Positions 21,294 through 30,121 of a stretch of 64,000 bases of DNA are shown one piece after another. The translations under genes and the position numbers were made by a program. The stretch lies in assembly GCA_011088215.1 (NCBI GenBank), contig JAALKD010000013.1:1-64000 (forward strand), written 5' to 3'. The DNA is from Sphingomonadales bacterium (GTDB taxonomy: Bacteria; Pseudomonadota; Alphaproteobacteria; Sphingomonadales; Kordiimonadaceae). How positions within the stretch are numbered: the stretch's first letter is position 1; the number at the start of each line of letters is the position of its first letter. A model generated the notes under the pieces. That model ran no database searches, was not told where the DNA came from, and was given only the letters and a program-made list of their open reading frames with translations.

Positions 21294-21653
21294 ATGCGTA
21301 TTGGTGAGTTAGTAAAACAGTCGGGTATCAGCCCGGACACAGTCAGGTTTTACGAGCGCAATGGATTGATCCGCTCTTTGCCCAGTGCGACAGAGACAAA
21401 CAGCTACCGCAACTACCCCGAAGAAGCGCTGGAGCGACTGGCTATGATAAAGCAAGCCCAGCAGGCTGGCTTTTCAATTGCCGAATTTTCCCAGTTGATC
21501 GAACGGATTGAAGGTCCATCGGTTGATTTTTTTGATGCTGACCAGTTTTTGCAGCAGAAAATCGATGAAATTCAAGAGCGAATGAAGCAGGCCAAGGCAT
21601 TTTTGAAAATGTTAAAGGCCACCAAAGCCGCTCTTTCAGCGCACATGGACTGA
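21294..21653 (+). CDS. MerR-family transcriptional regulator
   Basis: MRIGELVKQSGISPDTVRFYERNGLIRSLPSATETNSYRNYPEEALERLAMI. Confidence 0.95.
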   Translation: MRIGELVKQSGISPDTVRFYERNGLIRSLPSATETNSYRNYPEEALERLAMIKQAQQAGFSIAEFSQLIERIEGPSVDFFDADQFLQQKIDEIQERMKQAKAFLKMLKATKAALSAHMD

Positions 21654-21665
21654 CAGTGCGGGTAC

Positions 21666-22535
21666 TTAGTTAGCTTTTGGGACTGGTCGGTAAGCCTTGC
21701 CCGCAGCGATTTGTTCCCATTGGTGTACATGGGGCGGCCTGTCATCCAGCCAGCGGGCCTTGCCGTTTTCGATTACCAGTATTTCTTCCCATTTGGCACC
21801 CACGGGACCCTTACCTGCGTGCGGCTCCACCAGCCAAAGTCCGTCGTGCGGCCCGTGGTCAGATGCCTTGCTGCTGTTCCACAAAGGCGAGCGCCTGCCA
21901 ACGCCGCTGGTGGCCAACTTGTCCTTGATGCCGAACCAGGTTAGCGATAGGCCGTCAAACCCACTGATACGCCAAGTAAATGGCAGGGTTGCGGTTTTAA
22001 CCGCGCGGTGGCCCAGCACTGCGCCGGGGTGTTTGGTGTGCGCGGGTTCATAGCCCAGCTTGCCAAAGGTTTCCAGCACCCGATCAGAGATTTGTTTGAA
22101 GCCGTTCCCCGCATTGATGTCGTCGCACACTTGCACGCGAAACTGGGCCAGGTCTGCCATCATTTTTTTGTGGGTGTCATTCTCACCGAAGCAAAAGCTG
22201 TAAGACGTGTCGACAAGATAGCCTTTGAACAAGGGCGCAGCGTCCAGAATGACACTGTCTCCGGGTTCCAGTATTTTGGATTTGGGAAAAAACTTGCCCA
22301 CCGGCCACTTGCCCGGCAGCGCCGTGCGCTCTCCGAACAGGGCGACGGGCAGGTGAAAAAACGCTGAAGCCCCGGCGTCCCGGTAAGCGCGAACCAGCGC
22401 ACGGGTCACTTCCTTTTCGGTTTGCCCTTCATGCAGACTGGCGGCCATTGTTTCCAGAATTGAAAAGGAAAGCCGTTGAAGGTCGCGGAAATGGTCAAGC
22501 GCTTGCGCAGAAAAGTTCCTGGTTTTTACCAGCAT
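21666..22535 (-). CDS. M24-family metallopeptidase (Xaa-Pro aminopeptidase-like)
   Basis: SVILDAAPLFKGYLVDTSYSFCFG...HTKHPGAVLGHR. Confidence 0.75.
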   Translation of the reverse strand: MLVKTRNFSAQALDHFRDLQRLSFSILETMAASLHEGQTEKEVTRALVRAYRDAGASAFFHLPVALFGERTALPGKWPVGKFFPKSKILEPGDSVILDAAPLFKGYLVDTSYSFCFGENDTHKKMMADLAQFRVQVCDDINAGNGFKQISDRVLETFGKLGYEPAHTKHPGAVLGHRAVKTATLPFTWRISGFDGLSLTWFGIKDKLATSGVGRRSPLWNSSKASDHGPHDGLWLVEPHAGKGPVGAKWEEILVIENGKARWLDDRPPHVHQWEQIAAGKAYRPVPKAN

Positions 22536-22558
22536 AAAATCTCTCCGACATGGGCAGG

Positions 22559-23104
22559 TCAGGCTGGAAAGCGTGCGCCAAACGGCTCCAGTTCCAACTC
22601 AGTGGTGTTTGCGATGAAGCTGACAGTATGATAGGCGCCGCATAATGCCAATAGTTCCAATTGCTGTTCTTTGTTCAAATGGTCGCAGAGACTGCCGTAT
22701 GTATCAGGCTGAATACGTTGATGGTTGCAGATATCATCAATCGCCGCCAATAAAATGCTTTCCTCTTCCGGCCAGCAATTGGCCCCGGCCGGCTGGCTTT
22801 TGGTCGCCGCAATTTGTTCATCGGTCAGGCCCACATGGGCCGCAAAAGCAGTGATATGTATGCCCCATTCATATTCGCACCCTAGGTTGGCGGTAATACG
22901 CAGGATGACTATCTCCCGTTGTCGCATGGAAAGCGGGCTGTCCTTGTCCAGCAGGTTGGGCATGCCCTTAACCAGGAAGCGTTTGCTGTTGGCAAACAGG
23001 CGGAACAACTTGAGAAGATAGCCATTTTGCTGCGGATAGTTGGCCAAAATGGCGGCAACGTCGTCTGAGTAGGGTTCATCAATTGGTTCTAATTTGTTGG
23101 ACAT
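22559..23104 (-). CDS. Carboxymuconolactone decarboxylase (AhpD-like) family protein
   Basis: LSMRQREIVILRITANLGCEYEWGIHITAFAAHVGLTDEQI. Confidence 0.88.
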   Translation of the reverse strand: MSNKLEPIDEPYSDDVAAILANYPQQNGYLLKLFRLFANSKRFLVKGMPNLLDKDSPLSMRQREIVILRITANLGCEYEWGIHITAFAAHVGLTDEQIAATKSQPAGANCWPEEESILLAAIDDICNHQRIQPDTYGSLCDHLNKEQQLELLALCGAYHTVSFIANTTELELEPFGARFPA

Positions 23105-23272
23105 TTTGCCTCGCCTTTACGGTTGCTTTCGGGGATACCCTCTAGGCAGAGACATAGCGCTATTTCTCGCCATGGCCACAACGCGGCTATTCTGGTTGCT
23201 ATTTTGAAGAAGCTCACTGGCGCTGGTTTTTGGCAACGCACTTGCGGGGTCAGCCAAAAGGGACAGCGGCAA

Positions 23273-24040
23273 TTATTCGGCGGGTTGAGCGGGAAAGAAA
23301 TGCACCAAAATATCGTCCAACAGCGGCTTCCAATTGCCCCAGTTGTGACCACCTCTCACCTCTCGGTAGTGCAGATCATAGCCTTTCTTCTTGAGGATAT
23401 TTCTGAAGGCCCTGCCCTCTGCTATTCCGTCTCGCTGATTGCCGATACTGAAAAAAATCTTTATTGGCTGGACCGGCTCGCTGGCATAAAGGTCTCCTAT
23501 AATTGGCACCGGCCAAATCGCTGGTGATTGCATGGCAATGCCCGCAAAAGTTTCAGACGCTAGTAACCCAAAACAGGCTGCATTTAGCCCGCCGAATGAC
23601 AGGCCTAGAATGACCCGATCCTCACGGGATTGACTGACGGCGTATTCGCTTGAAATGCGCGGCACCAGTTCGCCGACAAAAAATTTGGCATAGGCGACAT
23701 TGCACATAAACTCACTATTACGGCGGTTTTTTCGTGAGTGGTCAGGGTTGCTGGAATCCACAAAAACAAAAACGACGGGTTTTATCTTGCCGCGCCGTAC
23801 CTCCCTGTCGACGATTTTTGGCATTCTTCCTGAGCGAATATACCACTGACCATCGGTGACAAAGAGCACCGGCAAATCGGTCAATGTGTCCGCGCCGGGC
23901 GGCGTGTAGACACGGTACTGAAGGTCATAACCCAGATGAGTGCTGGTGATGCGCTGATTGTCAGATAGTGTTCCGTCGATCGCCCGCGCTGGCACTATAG
24001 GCGCTGCTAATAGAATGACGATGATCAGCCAGGGTTTCAT
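23273..24040 (-). CDS. Putative esterase (alpha/beta hydrolase, Fes-like)
   Basis: LPVLFVTDGQWYIRSGRM...EDRVILGLSFGGLNAACFGL...GGHNWGNWKPLL. Confidence 0.85.
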   Translation of the reverse strand: MKPWLIIVILLAAPIVPARAIDGTLSDNQRITSTHLGYDLQYRVYTPPGADTLTDLPVLFVTDGQWYIRSGRMPKIVDREVRRGKIKPVVFVFVDSSNPDHSRKNRRNSEFMCNVAYAKFFVGELVPRISSEYAVSQSREDRVILGLSFGGLNAACFGLLASETFAGIAMQSPAIWPVPIIGDLYASEPVQPIKIFFSIGNQRDGIAEGRAFRNILKKKGYDLHYREVRGGHNWGNWKPLLDDILVHFFPAQPAE

Positions 24041-24056
24041 TTGTTCGCGTTTCCGT

Positions 24057-24824
24057 CTAGTCGGCGTCTGCCGCAAAGAAGTATACCAGAATGTCATCTA
24101 GCAATGGCTTCCAATTCTTCCAATTGTGGCCATATGGCACTTCTTTATACAGCATTTCATATCCTTTTTCCTCCAGCACCGACTTAAAGCGCCTTCCGGC
24201 GGCGGTGTTGTCGTTTTTATCACCTATGCTGAAGAATATCTTGATCGGGCGACGTTCCTCGCTTTCGTATAGCTCAAACAGCTTTGGTACCGGGTGCATG
24301 GCGGGTGATTGCATTGCCACGCCCCCAAATGTGGGGTGGGCAGTCAAGCCAAAACAAGCCGAGTTTAGGCCACCGAAAGAAAGGCCAAGGATCACACGGT
24401 CATTCCTGCTGAAGCTAACCGGATAGTCTTGAGTGATTTTAGGCACCAGTTCGCGGGTGAAAAAGTTAGCGTAGTTGACGTTGCAGAAAAATTGACTGTT
24501 GCGGCGGTTGTTGCGCAGGTTGTCCGGGTCTCTGTTGTCGACAAAAACAACAACCACCGGCTTGATTGCTCCTTTTTTAATTTCGCGGTCCAGCAGCTTT
24601 CTCATCTAGCCGCTGCTGATATACCATTGGCCGTCGGTTACATACAGCACAGGTAAATTCTTCAGATTTTCAGCGCCAGCGGGCGTGTATACCCTATATT
24701 GCAGGGCATAACCCAGTGCACTGCTTTCGATGCGTTGGTTCGCCGACAGGTTTCCAGATTCAGCGTGCACTGCACCGTTGAATGCAAGCCACATCGCCGC
24801 GATAACATATATGTATTTACTCAT
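24057..24824 (-). pseudogene. Tandem paralog of the esterase interrupted by in-frame TAG
   Basis: ...DGQWYISSG*MRKLLDREIKKGAIKPVV... co-linear with neighbour DGQWYIRSGRMPKIVDREVRRGKIKPVV; TAG at 24606-24608. Confidence 0.88.
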
Positions 24825-24940
24825 TGAACCGACGCTCCTGTTAAACCCTGTGACAGCGTCACATTAACCGTTCCGCTGGCGCAACATTGATGCGACCAAG
24901 CGTATGCACGCACGGGACAAAACACCGGGGTCCGGATTGC

Positions 24941-26098
24941 TCAATCCGGTTCTGCGCTTTTCAGGAAGGCTTTAAAGCGTTTGGCAACACTGGAAGGCGC
25001 CACAGCTGGGCGGGCGAGCTTTTCAATTGAACCGGGTTTTATGCGGCAATGCAGCAAATGCGGGCCTGGGGTCCTCAAACAGTTCTGGAGCGCCGCGACA
25101 ATAGTGCCTGTATCATCACAACTGGTAGCAGTTTCGTAGCCGCAGGCTGCAGCAACCGCGCAAAAATCCACCGTGTCTGAGCCGGTCGGCTGTCCGCCCG
25201 TGGAATCGTGTGCTTCGTTGTCCAGCAACAGATGGATGTAATTAGCTGGTTGCAATGTTCCGGCGGTGGCCATAGTGCCCAGCCGCATAAGCGCAGCCCC
25301 GTCACCGTCCACCACCACCACGGGCTGATCGGTATTGACGGCAACACCCAACCCGATTGCGCTGGCGGAACCCATTGAGCCAACCATGTAAAAATGTTGG
25401 TCTTTGTCAGCGATCGAATAAAGCTCGCGGCCACATTTCCCGGTAGTGGCAATAACCGCTGCCTCAGTCGGTACATTCTCTACCAAAGCCTCCAGAACAG
25501 CATAGCGCGTGGGCAGGTCGTTGCCGGTTTTCAGGTCGGATACGGCAGTATGTTGCTTGGTTTTACATGCATTGATCTCGGCAGCTTTCATCGTTGGTTG
25601 TAATGTTTCGAATGTGTCCGGCCCAACCAGCAGCGCAGCGGATTTGCCAGTATTGTCAATAACGGCCATCGCCTCGCCCAGCGTCTGGTTTGCCGTATCA
25701 GGGCACGTTGGTAATTCGAAACTGACCACATTCATTGCTGCCAGCATCTGCTGCGTTGTTTCGCCCATCACTGAGTGTTGAGGTTCGTCTCGTTTGCCCG
25801 GTTTGCCGCGCCAGCCGATCACTAACAGTGTTGGGATCGCAAAAGGCGCATTCAATGAACTTAACGGGCTTATCATGTTGCCCAGTCCTGAGTTTTGACA
25901 AAACACCGCGGTTTTTCGCCCTGCTAGCCACGCGCCGGCACACAGTGCCAGTGCATCGGTCTCAATCACTGCGCCCACATATCCGGGTCGATCAGCCAAA
26001 AGGCGCATGGGTTCTTTCAAAAAGGAGCAGGGCACGCCAGCATAAAAAGATATGCCGTGGCTATCAAGCGCATGGATAAATTCTATCGGGTCCAACAT
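24941..26098 (-). CDS. Phosphonopyruvate decarboxylase
   Basis: FYAGVPCSFLKEP...FCQNSGLGNMISPLSSLN; ThDP domain VVVVDGDGAALMRLGTMATAG; adjacent to pepM. Confidence 0.9.
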   Translation of the reverse strand: MLDPIEFIHALDSHGISFYAGVPCSFLKEPMRLLADRPGYVGAVIETDALALCAGAWLAGRKTAVFCQNSGLGNMISPLSSLNAPFAIPTLLVIGWRGKPGKRDEPQHSVMGETTQQMLAAMNVVSFELPTCPDTANQTLGEAMAVIDNTGKSAALLVGPDTFETLQPTMKAAEINACKTKQHTAVSDLKTGNDLPTRYAVLEALVENVPTEAAVIATTGKCGRELYSIADKDQHFYMVGSMGSASAIGLGVAVNTDQPVVVVDGDGAALMRLGTMATAGTLQPANYIHLLLDNEAHDSTGGQPTGSDTVDFCAVAAACGYETATSCDDTGTIVAALQNCLRTPGPHLLHCRIKPGSIEKLARPAVAPSSVAKRFKAFLKSAEPD

Positions 26099-26104
26099 TG
26101 GCGA

Positions 26105-27065
26105 TTACCGCGCTTTTGGCTCAGTGAGGGCGTATTTTTGCTCGGCTTCCAAAAGCTCTTTGGTTTGGGTTAAGGCAAGTAGATCTTGCACTGGCGTTAT
26201 ACGGCCTTCCAGCCCGACGACTGACCGCGCGGCGAATATTTCGCCGTAGGCTTGCTCCATGCTTGCCGTAGCGGCGCGTAGGGCGTGATTGGCCCAGATA
26301 ATCGCAGAAACACCCATCGCTTCGAAGTCTGCTGTCGGTGTTGCCGCGTAAGTTGTTGGTGCAATGACAAGCGGGACAGACCCATGCCATTGCCGGGTAA
26401 ACTCTTGTATCTCGGTGGCTGTAGGTTGTTTTGAATGAACGAACAGGGCATCTGCACCAGCTGCTTCATAAGCATCGGCGCGCGCAAGTGCTTCGTCCAT
26501 CGGTGCACCAGCTACCAATGCTTCGGTGCGGGCAACCACACAAAAGTCTCGGTCAACTTGCCCATCTTTAGCTGCCCGAATTTTCGTGGTGAAACTGTCG
26601 ATGTCTTCCAGCGCATGCCGGGTATTAGCAAATGAGTTTCGCTTGGGAAAATCCTTGTCTTCAATGCAAACCCCGGCAATACCGAGCGCCTCTGCCTTTT
26701 TGGTGAAACGGGCGAATATGTTGAAGTCGCCGTAGCCGCTGTTGGCGTCGAGCAAAATAGGTGTTTGGGCAAAATCTGTCATTGGCTCGACAAGATCCAG
26801 CACTTGCGTCCAGGTCAACTCGTTGGCATCGCGTAGCCCCATCGTCGCTGAAAGCGTCAGGCTTGAAGCCCAAATAGCTTCAAACCCTGCCCGCTCGGCT
26901 AGTTTTGCCGCCAGTGCATTATGGGCTTCTACAATGTAAGGACAATTTCCTTGTTTGCAGCAGGTGCTTTAACCGGCTGGAAACCGTTCCATCCGAGGGA
27001 GTATTTTCGTTTTTTCTAAGCAAGGAATACCACCAGTTAGTTGATCTATCGACTATATTGCGCAT
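26105..27065 (-). pseudogene. pepM: Phosphoenolpyruvate mutase, apparent N-terminal frameshift
   Basis: EDKDFPKRNSF signature; N-terminus RLKHLLQTRKLSL in one frame and IVEAHNALAAKLAERAGFEAIWASSLTLSATMGLRDANE in another; junction about 26936. Confidence 0.82.
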
Positions 27066-27086
27066 ACTGCGTTTATGACTATGCGC
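27060..27086. promoter_or_regulatory. Inverted repeat GCGCATA-N13-TATGCGC
   Basis: Perfect 7-bp arms, 20-bp spacing, between pepM and the divergent aminotransferase. Confidence 0.5.
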
Positions 27087-27158
27087 ACTCTTTCTAGCGC
27101 AGTCATGGCAACAATGTCATGGCAAAAGAAATAGACGGAGCCACCAAGTCGCCCGTCA

Positions 27159-28426
27159 GTGTTTACTGGCCACAACATGGCGGCGATTAAACCAAAGCAG
27201 GACAAAGACATCGGTATGCGCACTCCTCCCCTGAGCGAAGATTTACTGAAGCTTGACGGTTATGCCACCAAGGCCACAGCGGCCAAGGCAAGAGGCATTC
27301 CCGGTGCGATAAACCTTGCGTTCGGCGAGCCCGACTTTGGACCGCCGCCTGGTACGCGGCAGCTGATTGAAGGTAAGGACCTGACATGGGATGCCTTCAT
27401 GCAATCCAGCAAATCTTACGAAAAAAGTCGCGGCATGCTGGAGCTAAGGGTTGCGATCGCTGATTATTATGCTCGCCGTTACGGTCTTCAAGTTACCCAG
27501 AGCGAGAGGTACTGATCACCCACGGCGGCGTGGAGGCTATTAGCTTAGCGGCGCTTGTAACCAGTTCACCTGGCGAAAATATTTTAATCACTGACCCTAC
27601 CTACATGCTGTATCAGCGTGCGGTTCGCACGTTGGGGCGCAATCCTGTTTGTCTTTCCCGTAGGTGTGGGGGGCATGAATACGCTGCGCTCGACGAACTG
27701 GAAAAGTCCGCAAAAACCGCGCGGGCTCTAATTGTTAATTCGCCGGAAAACCCCAGCGGTTACGTGGCCAGCAAAACAGATTTCGATGCGCTTGCTGGCG
27801 TGGCGGAGAAAAACGACCTGTGGGTTATCCACGATGAAGTATATGATAGTATGGCCTTTGCCCGACCGCATATTCCCGCAAGGTGCGTGCCGGGCCTTGA
27901 GGACCGTTCTATATTGATCAACAGTTTTTCAAAAAAATACGGCGTGCCGGGCCTGCGAATTGGCTGGTTGTGTGCGCCGCCTGCGGTTATTGATCTGGCT
28001 GCCAAACTTCATGACTATCTTTATCTGGGTGTGAACAGTCTTTCTGAGCGCTTTGCCTTGCGCATGATTTCCGATGTCTCCGCTGACCCGTGGATGGACG
28101 GCGTGGCCGCTATGCTGCAAAAGCGGGCACAAATTTTGGAGGGCGTGTTGACGCCGGAGAAAGGCTTCTCGTGGCCGCGCTTGCCACAAGGTGGAATGTT
28201 TGCCTTTCCAGCTGCCACTGACCTGAGCAGCAGGTTACCAGCGGGAAATGTCGGTGGTGCGGGTGCGCGAGCAGCTGATTACCTGTTGGCAGAGAAGAAG
28301 GTTGTCTCAATCCCCGGCCATGTTTATGGGCCAACGTCTGCCGCCAGTATCCGCTTGATTTTATGCTCAAGCGACGAGGTTTTCCAACCAGGGGTTCAGG
28401 CGCTAAAAGACTTGCCAGCCGTTTAG
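27159..28426 (+). pseudogene. Class I/II PLP aminotransferase, apparent 1-nt frameshift
   Basis: ...YYARRYGLQVT / PEREVLITHGGVEAISLAAL... in adjacent frames; C run at 27496-27498; SFSKKYGVPGLRIGW PLP-lysine motif. Confidence 0.88.
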
Positions 28427-28450
28427 CCAAAACTGTTTAGTTAGAGTTGT

Positions 28451-29954
28451 TTATGTTGCGGCAATCTTCCGCTCTACCATGGCCTGAAAAGCGTTAGAAA
28501 TTGCCTCCAGATGCGGGCGCATATAGGGCGATTTTTTCGCATGATTGAAACTGTGGCGCATTGCCGGATTCAGTTCGAAAATCAGCACTGTCCCATCTTC
28601 AAGTAAGGTAAAATCAATACCGAAGAAATCGAGACCAATAAAGCCGGGAAGCTTTTGCAATGTTGCCGTGGCCTTCGCGCCAATAACAGACGCTGGGTCG
28701 GTAAGGAACTGTTTTTCTTTTTCAACCATCCAGGGATGGCTGTTCATGAATGTTTTGCGATTGCCGCCGTGAACGTTCCACACTTCATCCACGTGCCTGA
28801 CAACCGGATATAAGGCACCGTCGATGGCGAAAAAGCGCATTTTGGTATAGTGACCGTCCACCGAGGCATTTTCGATAAATTCAATCACATAGACACTGTC
28901 GCCGCTAACGCTGGTTAGATATTTCTCAAGCTCTGCTTTTTCCTCAACAAGCTTTGTCGTGACTGCCGTGTGTGTACCGGTTTCCCGAATGATCAGTGGC
29001 ATCGAAAAGCCAGCTGTTTCTATGTCGGTCACTATTGCCGATACCGATTTGTCGCCAACAGGAAAGCGCTCTGTTCTGGGAAATCGGATGCCGGGAAGTG
29101 CATTTAGCCGCTGATAGTTCCGGTCTCTTGTGGTTTTCAGCACATTGGTTGGATGGTTTATAATCGATGTCTTCCGGTGGTTGCCTGCATATGCTTCCAG
29201 CGACTTCAGCGAGCGATATTCGGTGTCCGCGTCCGCGATGGTGTTGAGCAACAAGTCATGCCCCACTTCTGGCGCACACTGGACAATGTTATCCGACATA
29301 CAGTATAGGAATATAAATCATAGGGGTCTGTATCGAGCAGATGCCTGAGCATAAAATGCCCACCGCGCCGGTAGCGCTGAAACGTACCATTCTCTCGTGT
29401 GCCGATTTTATAGTAACTTTTGTCGTAACCGGACATCTGCAGCAGCGTGCCTTTTTTCCCCCGTCGGTGTCCGCAGGGGTTAGCTCTATCGGTTGCCGAC
29501 TAAAAAAATCGACCAAAAGGTTGTCGGCGTCTATTCGCCGGTCCAACGCAAAATAGAGGGCCGCCAGATTCAGGTGAACCTCTTGATTGTCTGGCGCGGC
29601 CGCGGCTAGCGTTTCAAATACAGTGGCAGCAACCACAAAACGCCCGTTGGCCATCAGGTATTGCGCTTGGTTTTCCAGACCTGCAAAGTCGGCCTCCGTC
29701 TTCGCTTTTTCTAACTGGTTGCCGGATAAGTGCATGGCAAACTCGAACAAGGTTGCGGATTGCTGTTTCTGGCCCTCTTTGGCAAGCAGGTCTGCATGTT
29801 GAAACAAAAGTGAAATCAGGGTTTCCCTGGCCAAACCCGCTTTGATCGGTGCACTGCCGTCGCGGGTGCCCATTTCGACAAAAGCTCTTGCCACCTCCAG
29901 GTCCAGATCAGACGGATTGTCTGTGTTTGTTTTTGCTTTATTGAATAAGGTCAT
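28451..29954 (-). pseudogene. TPR + ATP-grasp-like protein split over three frames
   Basis: TPR-like N-part to TPADTDGGKK; middle GTLLQMSGYDKSYYKIGTRENGTFQRYRRGGHFMLRHLLDTDPYDLYSYTV in -1 frame; then SDNIVQCAPEVGHDLLLNTIADADTEYRSL...GFIGLDFFGIDFTLLEDGTVLIFELNPAMRHS. Confidence 0.72.
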
Positions 29955-30121
29955 TATTTGTCCGTCGTTTAATATATCTTAGCATTAACCCATTAGGCAG
30001 GTTAGGCCAATTTCTTTGAACAAGTCGGGTGCATAATGAACTTTCTAGCGGAAAATACGCTGCATGATTGCAGGTGGCCGATGATAGGTTTACAAGAACG
30101 GTTGGGGCTTCGGAGCCATAT

